In this document: positions 24,190-32,940 of the stretch, piece after piece | Layout: each line of letters begins with the position of its first letter | Position numbering within the stretch: position 1 is the stretch's first letter | Source: an uncultured Brachybacterium sp. | GTDB taxonomy: Bacteria; Actinomycetota; Actinomycetes; Actinomycetales; Dermabacteraceae | Direction: 5' to 3' | DNA length: 64,000 bases | NCBI RefSeq assembly: GCF_947500705.1 | Contig: NZ_CANMSY010000004.1 | Coordinates: 124,001 to 188,000, forward strand | Made by a program: the position numbers and the translations under genes | The notes under the pieces: generated by a model | Seen by the model: the letters and a program-made list of their open reading frames with translations, nothing else | The model's database searches: none | What the model was told of the DNA's origin: nothing

Positions 24190-26244
24190 TCAGCCCAGCG
24201 TCGCGGGACGCTGCCAGGCGTCGCCGCGCACGTGCTGATCGAGGAAGCCGAGGAAGGTCTCGTACCAGACCTGCGCATTGCCGCGGCCCTGGATCCAGTG
24301 GCCCTCGTCGGGGAAGTACAGGTAGCGGTGCTGGGTGCGGCCCTCGGCGTCGCGCGGGGTGGCCGAGAACTCGTGCAGGTCGTACCAGAGGGCGTGGCCC
24401 TGCGCGATCGGCACCCGGTAGTCCTTGTCCCCATGGATCACGAGCATCGGCGCGACGATCTCGCTCACGAAATTCTTGGGGTTGTACCGGTCGTTCTGCT
24501 CCCGCATGGGACGCTCCCAGCCGGAGTTGTCGGTGGTGTGGCCCATCGTGTCGGTGTCCCACAGGGAGGCGTGGGTGACGATGCACCGGAAGCGGTCTCC
24601 GGTGTGCCCGGCCACCCAGTTGGCCATGTAGCCGCCGTAGGAGCCGCCGGCGAAGGCGGTGCGTTCGGCGTCGATGTCCGCACGGGCGACGGTCACATCG
24701 GTGAGCGCCATGATGTCGGTGTAGGGGGCGCCGCCCAGCTCGTGCTGGCCGCGGTCGATCATCGCCTGGCCGTAGCCGGTGGAGATGGCGGGGTCCGGCA
24801 GCAGCACGGCGTATCCGGCCGCGACGAAGGGGTTCGGGTTCCAGCGGTAGGTCCAGGCGTTCCAGGAACCCCAGGGGCCGCCGTGGGCGAAGACCACCAG
24901 CGGGTGCGGGCCCTCACCGTCGGGCAGGCGCAGCCAGGCGCGCAGGTCGGTGCCGTCCTCGGCGGTGGCGGCGATCTCGGTGAGGGTGCCGACGGGCTCG
25001 ACGGCATCCGCCGGGTTCGGAAGGCCGGCCACCTCGCCGGTGGCGGGGTCGATGCGCACCGGGTGCGGGGCGATGGAGATCCCGGAGGCCGAGGCGATGA
25101 TCGCGCCGCCCGCCACGGAGGCGGAGGAGAAGGCGAGGTCCTGGCCGGGCCCGCCGGCGAGACGACGCGGCGCGGGATCCGCGACCCCGCCGATCCAGAC
25201 GGAGCCGCGGCCCTGGTCGTCGCTGGTCGCGATCAGCGTCTCCTCGTCGAGCCACACCGGATCCACCCAGTGGTCCAGCTCGGGCCACACCGGGACGGAG
25301 TCCCCGGTGCTCAGATCCAGGAGCTCGACGGCGCTCGAGAGGGTCGCCTGCTGGGTCCAGGTGCGCGAGCGGCCGATGAGGGCGCGGGTGCCGGACGGGC
25401 TGAACTCGCCGGGGTCGCACTCGATCTCCGCGGTCGCCTCTCGCAGCAGGCGCGGCGGCTGCTCGCCGGCGAGGTCCAGCAGGTACAGGTCAGGAGTGCC
25501 GAGCAGGTCGCCGCGGGAGTCCTGCATCGAGACCAGGGCGCGGGTGCCGGCCCGGTCCACGGTCCAGTCGAGCAGGCGCCCGGCCGGCATCGTGAGGTGG
25601 CGGAAGTGCAGGAGCTGCGGCGCCGGGGCGTCGTCGGCCTCCTCCCCCGCGTTCGGGCTCTCCTCCGCCCCGGGAGCGGGGGTCGGCTCGGCCCACGCGA
25701 GGTCCTCCGGCAGCGTCGCGATCGCGAGCACGGGGCGGGTGGGGCCCAGATCGTGGTCCCAGTAGCGGGTGGGGAAGCCGGCATGGAGGGCGGCGGTCAC
25801 CTTCGCCTCGGTGCGCTCCTTGGTGAGCGTGGCGTGCTCGGTCTCGTCCGTGGCCAGCGAGTGCACCTCGAGCTCGGTGAGGAGCCGGCCGCCGGCCAGG
25901 TGCAGGCTGCCGAAGCCGCCGGGCCGGGAGGCGAGCTCGCGGGCCTCGCCCCGCACGGGCAGCGCCCACAGCTGGGCGTCGTCGGCCTCCTCGCCGTCCT
26001 CACCCACCCGCTTGGCGGTGAAGAAGGTGGTGCCGTCCTCGGCGGCGGCCACAGCGCCGATGGAAGCGTCACCGCGGGTCAGCGGCAGGATGCGGTCGCC
26101 GTCGAGCTCCACGAGCGCGCTGCGGTAGGCGGTGCCCTTCGCGTTCGGGGCGGACACCTTCGCGAGGATCCTGCCTCCGTCGGTGGTCTCCAGCCCGGCC
26201 AACCGGGTCGCGTCCAACAGGGCCTCGATGCTCTCTCGTGTCAT
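24190..26244 (-). CDS. S9 family serine peptidase (acylaminoacyl/dipeptidyl peptidase type)
   Basis: 684 residues from ATG 26244. An N-terminal β-propeller-like region (~1-420) is followed by an α/β-hydrolase peptidase domain. The catalytic triad is visible: S535 in GGSYGGYM, D608 in IHGDKDYRVP and H649 in FPDEGHWI, with the oxyanion loop VFAHGGPWGSWN. There is no signal peptide, so it likely acts on oligopeptides in the cytoplasm. An acidic Pro-rich insert (~190-220) lies in the propeller. An upstream extension of the frame by 48 codons looks non-coding. Confidence 0.9.
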   Translation of the reverse strand: MTRESIEALLDATRLAGLETTDGGRILAKVSAPNAKGTAYRSALVELDGDRILPLTRGDASIGAVAAAEDGTTFFTAKRVGEDGEEADDAQLWALPVRGEARELASRPGGFGSLHLAGGRLLTELEVHSLATDETEHATLTKERTEAKVTAALHAGFPTRYWDHDLGPTRPVLAIATLPEDLAWAEPTPAPGAEESPNAGEEADDAPAPQLLHFRHLTMPAGRLLDWTVDRAGTRALVSMQDSRGDLLGTPDLYLLDLAGEQPPRLLREATAEIECDPGEFSPSGTRALIGRSRTWTQQATLSSAVELLDLSTGDSVPVWPELDHWVDPVWLDEETLIATSDDQGRGSVWIGGVADPAPRRLAGGPGQDLAFSSASVAGGAIIASASGISIAPHPVRIDPATGEVAGLPNPADAVEPVGTLTEIAATAEDGTDLRAWLRLPDGEGPHPLVVFAHGGPWGSWNAWTYRWNPNPFVAAGYAVLLPDPAISTGYGQAMIDRGQHELGGAPYTDIMALTDVTVARADIDAERTAFAGGSYGGYMANWVAGHTGDRFRCIVTHASLWDTDTMGHTTDNSGWERPMREQNDRYNPKNFVSEIVAPMLVIHGDKDYRVPIAQGHALWYDLHEFSATPRDAEGRTQHRYLYFPDEGHWIQGRGNAQVWYETFLGFLDQHVRGDAWQRPATLG

Positions 26245-26398
26245 GGGAAGACATCCTGCCACCGTCTGCACCGCGGAGCGGACGGATCTGCGCCCCGGCT
26301 CGCCTCCGGCTCCCGCGACCGCCCACCACGCCCGGCCGGGCCGGGCTCCACTGCGGATATGGGGACCGCCGTCACCCCGGGCTTGCACACCCGAAAGA

Positions 26399-26417
26399 TA
26401 TAGTTTAATCTTGAACC
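26399..26417 (+). promoter_or_regulatory. MarR/OhrR-like palindrome over a -10 box before the CE1758 gene
   Basis: TATAGT (26399-26404) looks like a -10 element. It overlaps the imperfect palindrome GTTTAA-TC-TTGAAC (26403-26416). AAGAT/ATCTT arms (26395-26399, 26408-26412) also flank the -10. It is very AT-rich for this window and 80 bases before the start codon. Repression by a MarR-type protein is inferred; no such gene is in the window. Confidence 0.45.
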
Positions 26418-26495
26418 ATCGCTTGAGGCGGCCGAGCAGGACGACACCGGCACACCGCTTCCGGGCACCGACATCTACCGCGAGGAGCGACCACC

Positions 26496-27653
26496 ATGCA
26501 GTTCGGAATCTTCACCATCGCCGACATCACGCCGGACCCCACCACGGGCAGGGTCCCTACCGAGCACGAGCGCCTGATGTCCATGGTGGAGCAGGGCAAG
26601 CTCGCCGAGCAGGTGGGCCTGGACGTCTTCGCGATCGGCGAGCACCACAACCCGCCGTTCGTGACCTCCTCCCCCACCACCACCCTCGCCTACGTCGGCG
26701 CGCAGACCTCGACGATCATCCTCTCCACCGCGACCACGCTGATCACCACCAACGATCCGGTGAAGATCGCCGAGGACTACGCGATGCTGCAGCACCTCAC
26801 CGGCGGCCGTGTGGACCTCGTGATGGGTCGCGGAAACACAGGCCCCGTCTACCCCTGGTTCGGGCAGGACATCCGCAAGGGCGTCGAGATCGCGATCTCG
26901 AACTACGACCTGCTGCGCCGGCTGTGGACCGAGGACGTCGTGAACTGGGAGGGCGAGTTCCGCACCCCGCTGCAGCAGTTCACCTCCACCCCGCGCCCGC
27001 TGGACGGCGTGGCACCCTTCGTCTGGCACGGCTCGATCCGCTCCCCGCAGATCGCCGAGCAGGCCGCGTACTACGGTGACGGATTCCTGCACAACAACAT
27101 CTTCTGGCCCATGTCCCACACCAAGCAGATGGTGCAGCTGTACCGCGAGCGCTTCGAGCACTACGGCCACGGCAAGGCCCACCAGGCCTATGTGGGCCTC
27201 GGCGGCCAGGCGTTCATGCGCAAGAACTCCCAGGACGCCATCAACGAGTTCCGCCCCTACTTCGACAACGCCCCGGTCTACGGCGGCGGCCCCACGATGG
27301 AGGACTTCACCGCGCAGACCCCGCTGACCGTCGGCTCCCCCGAGCAGGTCATCGAGCGCTACCTGACCATGGCGGACCACGTCGGCGACTACCAGCGCCA
27401 GATGTTCCTCATGGACCACGCGGGGCTCCCGCAGAAGACGGTCCTCGAGCAGATCGAACTGCTGGGCACCGATGTCGTCCCGGTCCTGCGCAAGGAGCTC
27501 GAGGCCCGCAAGCCGGCCGACGTCCCCGAGGCGCCCACGCACGCCCGTCGGGTCGCCGCCGCTGCTGCGAAGAACGGCGCCTTCGACGACGCCTACCGGT
27601 TCGAGACCGGCGACAACTGGACCGGCCTGCGCGCCGAGGACGCTCGCAACTGA
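26496..27653 (+). CDS. CE1758 family FMN-dependent luciferase-like monooxygenase
   Basis: 385-residue luciferase-like TIM-barrel flavoprotein. Start MQFGIFTIADITPDPTTGRV from ATG 26496, then VFAIGEHHNPPFVTSSPTTT (~40-60) and LTGGRVDLVMGRGN (~106-119), diagnostic of this group. It pairs with a CE1759-type FMN reductase 37 bases downstream, the usual arrangement in Actinobacteria. Together they would form a two-component monooxygenase in which the reductase supplies reduced FMN. The substrate is unknown. Confidence 0.9.
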   Translation: MQFGIFTIADITPDPTTGRVPTEHERLMSMVEQGKLAEQVGLDVFAIGEHHNPPFVTSSPTTTLAYVGAQTSTIILSTATTLITTNDPVKIAEDYAMLQHLTGGRVDLVMGRGNTGPVYPWFGQDIRKGVEIAISNYDLLRRLWTEDVVNWEGEFRTPLQQFTSTPRPLDGVAPFVWHGSIRSPQIAEQAAYYGDGFLHNNIFWPMSHTKQMVQLYRERFEHYGHGKAHQAYVGLGGQAFMRKNSQDAINEFRPYFDNAPVYGGGPTMEDFTAQTPLTVGSPEQVIERYLTMADHVGDYQRQMFLMDHAGLPQKTVLEQIELLGTDVVPVLRKELEARKPADVPEAPTHARRVAAAAAKNGAFDDAYRFETGDNWTGLRAEDARN

Positions 27654-27690
27654 TCACGGCCGGCCCACCCGCTCCTGAGAGGATCACCCC

Positions 27691-28392
27691 ATGACCCGCA
27701 CCTTCCGTCTCGTCGCCCTCACCGCCGGGCTCTCCACGCCCAGCTCCACCCGGATGCTCACCGACCAGCTCACCCGTGAGTCGGCGGCGGCACTGAGCCG
27801 CGACGGCAGCCAGGTCGAGGTGACCACCGTGGAGCTGCGTGAGTACGCCCACGACATCACCGACGCGCTGCTCACCCGCTTCCCCAGCGAGAAGCTGGCG
27901 ATGGTGATCGAGCAGGTGCGGGCGGCCGACGCGATCATCGCGGTCACCCCGGTGTTCAACGTCGGCCCCTCCGGACTGTTCAAGACCTTCTTCGACGCCG
28001 TCGACATGGAGCTGTGGAAGAACAAGCCGGTGCTGCTCGGCGCCACCGCCGGCACGGCCCGCCACTCCCTCGCGATCGACTACGCGATCCGCCCGATGTT
28101 CAGCTACCTGAAGTCCGAGGTCGTCTCGACGGCGGTGTTCGCCGCCTCCTCGGACTTCGGCGCCGACACCGAGGGGCAGGCCGACGGGCAGCCGCTCACC
28201 GTGCGAGTGCGGCGCGCGGCCGCTGAGCTCGCGACCCTGCTGCAGGCGGGGCTCGGTGACGCCGCGGCGGACGCCGACGGAGCGGCGGCGACGGCTGGGG
28301 CCGAGCCGGCACCGGCTCGCGGCGCACGCTCCACGCTCGATGCGGAGTTCGCCGACTTCGTGCCGATGGACCGGCTCCTGGGCCGCGACTGA
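27691..28392 (+). CDS. CE1759 family FMN reductase
   Basis: 233-residue flavodoxin-like NAD(P)H:FMN reductase. The FMN phosphate loop LTAGLSTPSSTRMLTDQL is at ~11-28, then TPVFNVGPSGLFKTFFD (~90-106) and LLGATAGTARHSLAIDYAIR. The C-terminal ~45 residues are Ala/Gly-rich and variable before a conserved tail (AEFADFVPMDRLLG). AGAGGATCA forms the ribosome site. It is coupled to the CE1758-type gene and followed by a strong terminator. Confidence 0.9.
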   Translation: MTRTFRLVALTAGLSTPSSTRMLTDQLTRESAAALSRDGSQVEVTTVELREYAHDITDALLTRFPSEKLAMVIEQVRAADAIIAVTPVFNVGPSGLFKTFFDAVDMELWKNKPVLLGATAGTARHSLAIDYAIRPMFSYLKSEVVSTAVFAASSDFGADTEGQADGQPLTVRVRRAAAELATLLQAGLGDAAADADGAAATAGAEPAPARGARSTLDAEFADFVPMDRLLGRD

Positions 28393-28409
28393 CGCCCACG
28401 CCCGAAACC

Positions 28410-28447
28410 CAGCAGCCCGGCACCGATGATTCGGTGCCGGGCTGCTG
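28410..28447 (+). terminator. Terminator after FMN reductase gene
   Basis: A perfect 17-base stem (28410-28426 with 28431-28447, beginning CAGCAGCCCGG) and a TGAT loop, 17 bases after the stop codon. There is no T-tract, but the stem is one of the strongest in the window and may act on both strands. Confidence 0.85.
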
Positions 28448-28485
28448 ACATGGGGCGGGGTTGCCGGGCTGCAGTTCCGACGAGA

Positions 28486-28560
28486 CGCTGCGGCTCCGGC
28501 AGCACTGCGGTTCCGCCAGCACTGCGGTTCCGACAGCACTGCGGTCCCGACAGCGCAGTG
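28486..28560. repeat. 16-17-bp tandem repeats after the FMN reductase terminator
   Basis: CTGCGG recurs at 28489, 28505, 28522 and 28539 within near-identical units (CAGCACTGCGGTTCCG). The array lies between the terminator and the end of the leftward secreted-protein gene. Confidence 0.7.
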
Positions 28561-28564
28561 GCGC

Positions 28565-29107
28565 TCAGTCCGCGGAGTCGGGCGACTGCGGCGAGTCGGC
28601 GCTCTGCGCGGAGACCGGGGAGGCCGCACTCTGCGCCGAGACCGGTGACGCCGCCGACTGCACGGTCGGCTTCGGCGCGGGGGCCTTCTTCGTGGTGGTC
28701 GAGGACTTCGGTGCTGACGGGGCCTGCTGCGTCGTCGACCTCGGCGCCGGAGCTGCGGACTGCGCCGACGGAGCCGAGGGCGCGGAGACTGCGGTGACGG
28801 CGGGCATCGCCGAGATCGGGGACAGCGGCGAGCCGGCCGAGCTCAGCGTCTCCACCGCCGGGACCTGCTGCGGGGACACCACCTGAGCGGCCGACTCGTC
28901 CGAGGCGCGGTCGATGGCCAGATCCGCACCGTCGGCGACGGACTGCTCGGCGGCATCGCCGACCGCCCCGTCGGCGCCCGTGCTGCCGATCCCGGGCCCC
29001 TCCGTGGGCATCGAGGCACCCCCGGCGACCAGGGCATAGGCGACACCCGGCACCAGCACGGCGGCGCTGGTGCCCGCCACCACGGTCCAGATGGTCTTCT
29101 TCCTCAT
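28565..29107 (-). CDS. Secreted Ala/Ser/Pro-rich repeat protein
   Basis: 180 residues from ATG 29107. The start MRKKTIWTVVAGTSAAVLVP followed by GVAYALVAGGA is a Sec-type signal peptide. The rest is low complexity: an acidic middle (~35-75), then Ala/Ser/Pro-rich and Lys-Thr stretches (SSTTTKKAPAPKP). The C-terminal repeat QSAASPVSA appears twice, from 30-base DNA repeats. No lipobox, LPxTG or enzyme motif is seen. A wall-associated or secreted structural protein is likely; the function is unknown. Confidence 0.65.
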   Translation of the reverse strand: MRKKTIWTVVAGTSAAVLVPGVAYALVAGGASMPTEGPGIGSTGADGAVGDAAEQSVADGADLAIDRASDESAAQVVSPQQVPAVETLSSAGSPLSPISAMPAVTAVSAPSAPSAQSAAPAPRSTTQQAPSAPKSSTTTKKAPAPKPTVQSAASPVSAQSAASPVSAQSADSPQSPDSAD

Positions 29108-29416
29108 GGGTGCGCTCCTCGCTCACTCCGCCCGCTGCCGGGCACTCTTCTCGCTCAGCAGTACAGCGGCCGTCGATGAGATCTCCGACAGACCTCCATG
29201 AGAGACCTCTCATGTTCAGGCGGGGTGTGCAGGCAGGGCGTGCAGGCAGGTAGAGCCTCGTGCGAGGTGCGCCGATCTGCCGGACGGCCTGTGGCACAGG
29301 GTCGCCGATCCCTGCCGCCGAGCAGATAGACTCCCACCGAGGGCAATCGCTTTCCCCCACGCCCCTTCCGCCCACGTCCCTTCCGCCCAGGACGTCTCTT
29401 CCGCCCAGGAGGGCCC
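29108..29416. other. Divergent intergenic region with LacI-type site and 15-18-bp repeats
   Basis: It holds promoters for both flanking genes. Short direct repeats of GAGACCTC/GAGATCTC type lie at 29175-29215. A LacI-type palindrome lies at 29341-29356. CTTCCG recurs at 29365, 29380 and 29398 in a pyrimidine-rich repeat just before the ribosome site. Confidence 0.6.
29341..29356 (+). promoter_or_regulatory. LacI-family operator candidate
   Basis: GGGCAATCGCTTTCCC is a near palindrome around a central CG, 61 bases before the 29417 start. It closely matches sites at 39153-39168 and 39200-39215. Confidence 0.6.
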
Positions 29417-30199
29417 ATGATCCGCCCCGGACTCTGCTCCGTCACCTTCCGCGGCCTCGACGTCGAGGCCGTCGTCGGCCATGCCCGGGCCGCCGGGCTC
29501 GAGTGCATCGAATGGGCCGGGGACGCGCATGTCCCGCCCGGCGACGCCGCCGCGGCGCGACGCGCCCGGGAGCTCACCGAACAGGCGGGGCTCGCCGTCG
29601 CGTCCTACGGCTCCTACCTGCGCTTCGAGGGATCCGAGGACAACACCCGCGCGGAGGGCGACGCGGTGATCACCACCGCCCGTGAGCTCGGCGCCGCCCG
29701 GATCCGGGTGTGGGCGGGGCGCACCGGCTCCGCCGACGTCCCCGCCGCCGGGCGGGCCCAGATCTTCCAGAGAATCCAGGCGTTCGCCGACCGTGCGGCG
29801 GAGCACGGCATCGACGTCGGCCTCGAGTTCCATGGCCGCACGCTGACCGATGAGATCGGCTCGACCCTGCACCTGCTCGAGGAGATCGACCGCGCCACCG
29901 TGCTCTCCTACTGGCAGCCCCATCAGGGGATGGCCGCGGCGGAGGCTCTCGAGACGCTCCGGCAGGTGCTCCCCCGCACCTCCACGATCCACGTGTTCTC
30001 CTGGTGGCCCACGAACGAGCGTCTCCCCCTCTCCCAGCGGACCGAGCTGTGGCAGGACGTCTTCGCGACCCTCGCCGCAGACGGCTCGGACCGCGATGCG
30101 CTGCTCGAGTTCATCCCCGGGGACGACCCGGCCCTGCTGCGCCGCGAGGCGGACACCCTGCGTCGGCTGATCGCGGCTGGCGCGGAGGCCGCACGATGA
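29417..30199 (+). CDS. Sugar phosphate isomerase/epimerase (TIM barrel)
   Basis: 260-residue xylose-isomerase-like TIM-barrel protein. Its elements are MIRPGLCSVTFRGLDVEAVV, ECIEWAGDAHVPPGD, the glutamate-containing strands VGLEFHGRTLTD and TVLSYWQPHQG, and the C-terminal RDALLEFIPGDDP. The metal-binding Glu/Asp/His set looks plausible. Cytoplasmic. It is translationally coupled (ATGA) to a hydroxyacid dehydrogenase and probably controlled through the palindrome at 29341. The sugar acted on is not evident. Confidence 0.85.
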   Translation: MIRPGLCSVTFRGLDVEAVVGHARAAGLECIEWAGDAHVPPGDAAAARRARELTEQAGLAVASYGSYLRFEGSEDNTRAEGDAVITTARELGAARIRVWAGRTGSADVPAAGRAQIFQRIQAFADRAAEHGIDVGLEFHGRTLTDEIGSTLHLLEEIDRATVLSYWQPHQGMAAAEALETLRQVLPRTSTIHVFSWWPTNERLPLSQRTELWQDVFATLAADGSDRDALLEFIPGDDPALLRREADTLRRLIAAGAEAAR

Positions 30200-31188
30200 G
30201 GGCCCTGCTGGCGATGCCCGCCGGCCTGCCGCAGCGGATGCTCGACGCCGCCCAGCTGGCACGCCTGCGCGAGCTGGCCGAGGTCGACACGGCGCGCGCG
30301 GTCCCGGACCTCGCGGACGCCTCCGAGGCGGAGCTCGCGGAGGTGGAGGTGCTGATCACCGGCTGGGGCTCCGGCCCCGTCGACGCCGCCGCACTGGCGC
30401 GCATGCCGCGGCTGCGGGCGATCGTCCACACCGCCGGGACGGTGCGCCATGTCGTCACCGATGCCGTCTGGGACCGGGGAGATGTGGTGGTCACCTCGGC
30501 CACGGAGGTGAACGCGATACCGGTCGCGGAGTTCGCGCTCGCCCAGATCCTGCTGGCGGGGAAGCGTTCCCTCGCTCAGGAGCACCGTTACCGGGGCCAT
30601 CATGCGGCGCACCCCGCAGCCCGTTCCGCCCCCGAGATCGGGAACTACGGCGGCGTCGTCGGCCTCATCGGCGCCTCCCGCATCGGGGTGCTGGTGGCCG
30701 AGCACCTGCGACCTTTCGATCTCGAGGTGCTGATCACCGACCCCTTCGCCGACGCCGCGACGATCACGAAGCTGGGTGCGACCAAGGTGGATCCGGAGGA
30801 GCTGTACTCGCGCAGTGATGTGGTGAGCCTCCATGCACCGGATGTCCCCTCCACCCGCGGCATGGTCAGCCGTGAGCTGCTCGCGCTGATGCGGGACGGC
30901 ACCACCTTCGTCAACACCGCCCGGCCCGCCCTGGTGGACCTGGACGCGCTGCGCGACGAGGTGGTCTCCGGGCGTCTGGCCGCGGTGCTCGATGTGCACG
31001 ACGATCTCGCCGACGACGACCCGCTCTGGGATGCCCCGCTGGCCACGATCACCCCGCACATCGCCGGCTCGCAGGGCAATGAGCTGCATCGGATGGGCGA
31101 GGCGGCGCTCGAGGAGATCCGCCGCCTCGGCGCCGGGGAGCCGCCGCGCTATCCGGTCGACCCCTCCCGCCGCGACGTCTCGGCCTGA
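30196..31188 (+). CDS. D-2-hydroxyacid dehydrogenase family protein
   Basis: 330-residue NAD-dependent 2-hydroxyacid dehydrogenase. The Rossmann glycine motif is VVGLIGASRIGVLVAEHL (~154-171), the substrate/catalytic Arg segment VNTARPALVDLDAL, Glu in DVHDDLADDDPLW and His in TPHIAGSQGNE. The start at ATG 30196 overlaps the isomerase stop. It probably oxidises or reduces a sugar-derived acid. The two-gene unit and the LacI gene downstream suggest a catabolic module. Confidence 0.87.
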   Translation: MRALLAMPAGLPQRMLDAAQLARLRELAEVDTARAVPDLADASEAELAEVEVLITGWGSGPVDAAALARMPRLRAIVHTAGTVRHVVTDAVWDRGDVVVTSATEVNAIPVAEFALAQILLAGKRSLAQEHRYRGHHAAHPAARSAPEIGNYGGVVGLIGASRIGVLVAEHLRPFDLEVLITDPFADAATITKLGATKVDPEELYSRSDVVSLHAPDVPSTRGMVSRELLALMRDGTTFVNTARPALVDLDALRDEVVSGRLAAVLDVHDDLADDDPLWDAPLATITPHIAGSQGNELHRMGEAALEEIRRLGAGEPPRYPVDPSRRDVSA

Positions 31189-31334
31189 GCGCCCGACTGA
31201 CCGCTCCGGGCGACAGCCCCGTCCGGCAGCTCCCTCCGACAACTCAGCCTGACGCCGCACGGGGAAGATCACGCCCCTCATCCTCTGCCGTACGCCGTCG
31301 CGCGGCGCATGGCCTCGATATGCTGACCCGATGC

Positions 31335-31350
31335 GGGGACAGCGTTTCCC
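31335..31350 (+). promoter_or_regulatory. Possible autoregulatory LacI site
   Basis: GGGGACAGCGTTTCCC lies 57 bases before the LacI start codon. It shares the GGG/CCC ends and central CG-TTT of the operators at 29341 and 39153 but is a poorer palindrome. Confidence 0.3.
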
Positions 31351-31406
31351 GACCCCCACCGACCCACACCGAACCTCACCGACCCTCAGCAGAAGAAGGA
31401 GTCCCG

Positions 31407-32468
31407 ATGCCCGCCGTACGCCTCAGCGACGTCGCCCAGGACGCCGGGGTCTCCCTGGCCACCGCCTCCCGTGTGCTCAACGGCTCCACCCGCGTGCCGG
31501 GGAAGGCCGTCGCCGAGAAGGTGCAGGCCTCCGCCGAGAAGCTCGGCTATGTCGCCAATGCCCAGGCGCAGGCGCTCGCACGGTCTCGCTCCGGCCTGAT
31601 CGGCCTGGTGGTGCACGACATCGCCGATCCCTACTTCTCGACCATCGCCCGCGAGGTCCAGCAGCAGGTGTTCGCCTCGCAGTCGCAGGTGCTGCTCACC
31701 CAGACCGATCGTGAGCTCGAGACCGAGATCAGGGCGCTGCGCTCCCTGCTCGCCCAGCAGGTCGATGCGCTGGTGCTGGTGGGCTCGCACCGCTACGGCA
31801 CCGAGTCCGACGCCGCCATCGGAGCCCTGCTCCAGGGCTTCGAGCGCAACGGCGGCAAGGTGGTGGGCCTGGGCCAGTCCCTCGGCGTGGGCCGCACCAT
31901 CGTGACGGACAACGCCGCAGCCTCCCATGAGCTGGCCACGGCCCTGGTCGTCGAGGGCCATCGACGCTTCGCCGTGGTCGAGGGCATCGCCGGGATCCCG
32001 TCGGCCGGAGACCGCACCGGCGGCTTCGTCGCCGCGCTCACCGAAGCCGGGATCGAGCCGGAGCTGAGCACCGCCGCGGATCTCACCCGAGACGGCGGCC
32101 ACCGGCTCGCCGAACGGATCCACGACCATCTGCTCACCGCGCCCGGCCCGGCGGACTCGCCGCTGTGCGTCTTCGCCCCGGCGGATGTCATGGCGCTCGG
32201 TGCACTCGGCGAGCTGCGCCGCCGCGGCGTGGAGGTGCCCGGCCAGGTCTCGATCGCCGGCTTCGGCGGGGTGCCTGATGCGGCCGACGCCAACCCGACC
32301 CTGACCACCATCGCGCTGCCGCTGGCCGAGATGGCGCGGCAGGCCGTGGAGTGGGCGCTCGTATCGGCGGCACCGGAGGACACCCCCTCGGCGGACCGCC
32401 CCCGCGAGGTGCATGTGCGCGGCGATGTGATGCTTGGCGAATCCACGGCGCTCTCCAGCGCCGTCTGA
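31407..32468 (+). CDS. LacI family transcriptional regulator
   Basis: 353 residues from ATG 31407 behind AGAAGAAGGAG. The N-terminal helix-turn-helix and hinge (RLSDVAQDAGVSLATASRVL, residues 5-24) are followed by a periplasmic-binding-protein-like effector domain (LIGLVVHDIADPYFSTIARE and, near the end, VSIAGFGGVPDAADANPTL). It follows the 29417-31188 pair. The matching palindromes before 29417 and 39102 are the obvious candidate targets. The effector is unknown, probably a sugar. Confidence 0.9.
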   Translation: MPAVRLSDVAQDAGVSLATASRVLNGSTRVPGKAVAEKVQASAEKLGYVANAQAQALARSRSGLIGLVVHDIADPYFSTIAREVQQQVFASQSQVLLTQTDRELETEIRALRSLLAQQVDALVLVGSHRYGTESDAAIGALLQGFERNGGKVVGLGQSLGVGRTIVTDNAAASHELATALVVEGHRRFAVVEGIAGIPSAGDRTGGFVAALTEAGIEPELSTAADLTRDGGHRLAERIHDHLLTAPGPADSPLCVFAPADVMALGALGELRRRGVEVPGQVSIAGFGGVPDAADANPTLTTIALPLAEMARQAVEWALVSAAPEDTPSADRPREVHVRGDVMLGESTALSSAV

Positions 32469-32706
32469 CCGCCCGGCCGACGGCGGGAATCCGGGCCGGT
32501 GTCGACCCGGGCCACCCCGCCGCCCGCTCCGCGCAGGTCAGCTCACCGCAGGTCAGCTCACTCCAGTGCAGCTCGCCGCAGTGCAGCTCACCGCAGCCGG
32601 TCGTGCAGCTGTGCCTCGTACAGCGACTCGGGGTGCCGGCGGTGTCCGTGTTCCACGCCACCGAGTGCGCCGCCGACCAGCCGTGTCCGGTCCCGTAGTC
32701 GCCACG
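32469..32706. repeat. Gap with 15-bp tandem repeats
   Basis: Four 15-base units run from about 32533 to 32592 (GCAGGTCAGCTCACC, GCAGGTCAGCTCACT, CCAGTGCAGCTCGCC, GCAGTGCAGCTCACC). On the minus strand they would read as CGELH-type pentapeptides, but no gene with normal signals contains them. Confidence 0.65.
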
Positions 32707-32901
32707 GTGGCAGAGGCTGACCGTTCGCCCGGTGACGGGCTCGATCTCCCGCTTTCCTACACCGCACCGTTCTCCCCGGCCGCGATCATCGCGGTCTCCC
32801 CGTTGTGGATGCTCGCCTCGCTCACCATCGCGATCGGGTTCAGCCTCCCTCCGTTCCTGGTGGCGAAGGTGTGGGGCCAGGCGCCCTCCGCGCTTTCCTG
32901 A
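32707..32901 (+). CDS. Possible small membrane protein
   Basis: A 64-codon frame from GTG 32707 with a polar start (VAEADRSPGDG) and a hydrophobic stretch (AAIIAVSPLWMLASLTIAIG). No clear ribosome site precedes it. It could be a real single- or double-helix protein or a chance frame. Its similarity to other small actinobacterial membrane proteins cannot be judged here. Confidence 0.3.
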   Translation: MAEADRSPGDGLDLPLSYTAPFSPAAIIAVSPLWMLASLTIAIGFSLPPFLVAKVWGQAPSALS

Positions 32902-32940
32902 TTCCGGCCTCTCCGGCGTCGCTCTCAGCGAGACTGGGGC

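Noticed and set aside
24067-26403. A 778-codon plus-strand frame opposite the S9 peptidase gene.
   Set aside because: The peptidase has an intact catalytic triad on the minus strand. The plus frame is Gly/Val/Gln-rich, without any domain pattern.
28486-28560. A CRISPR array at the regular 17-base repeats.
   Set aside because: Units are contiguous without unique spacers and far too short. No cas genes are present. The same holds for the other arrays in the window.
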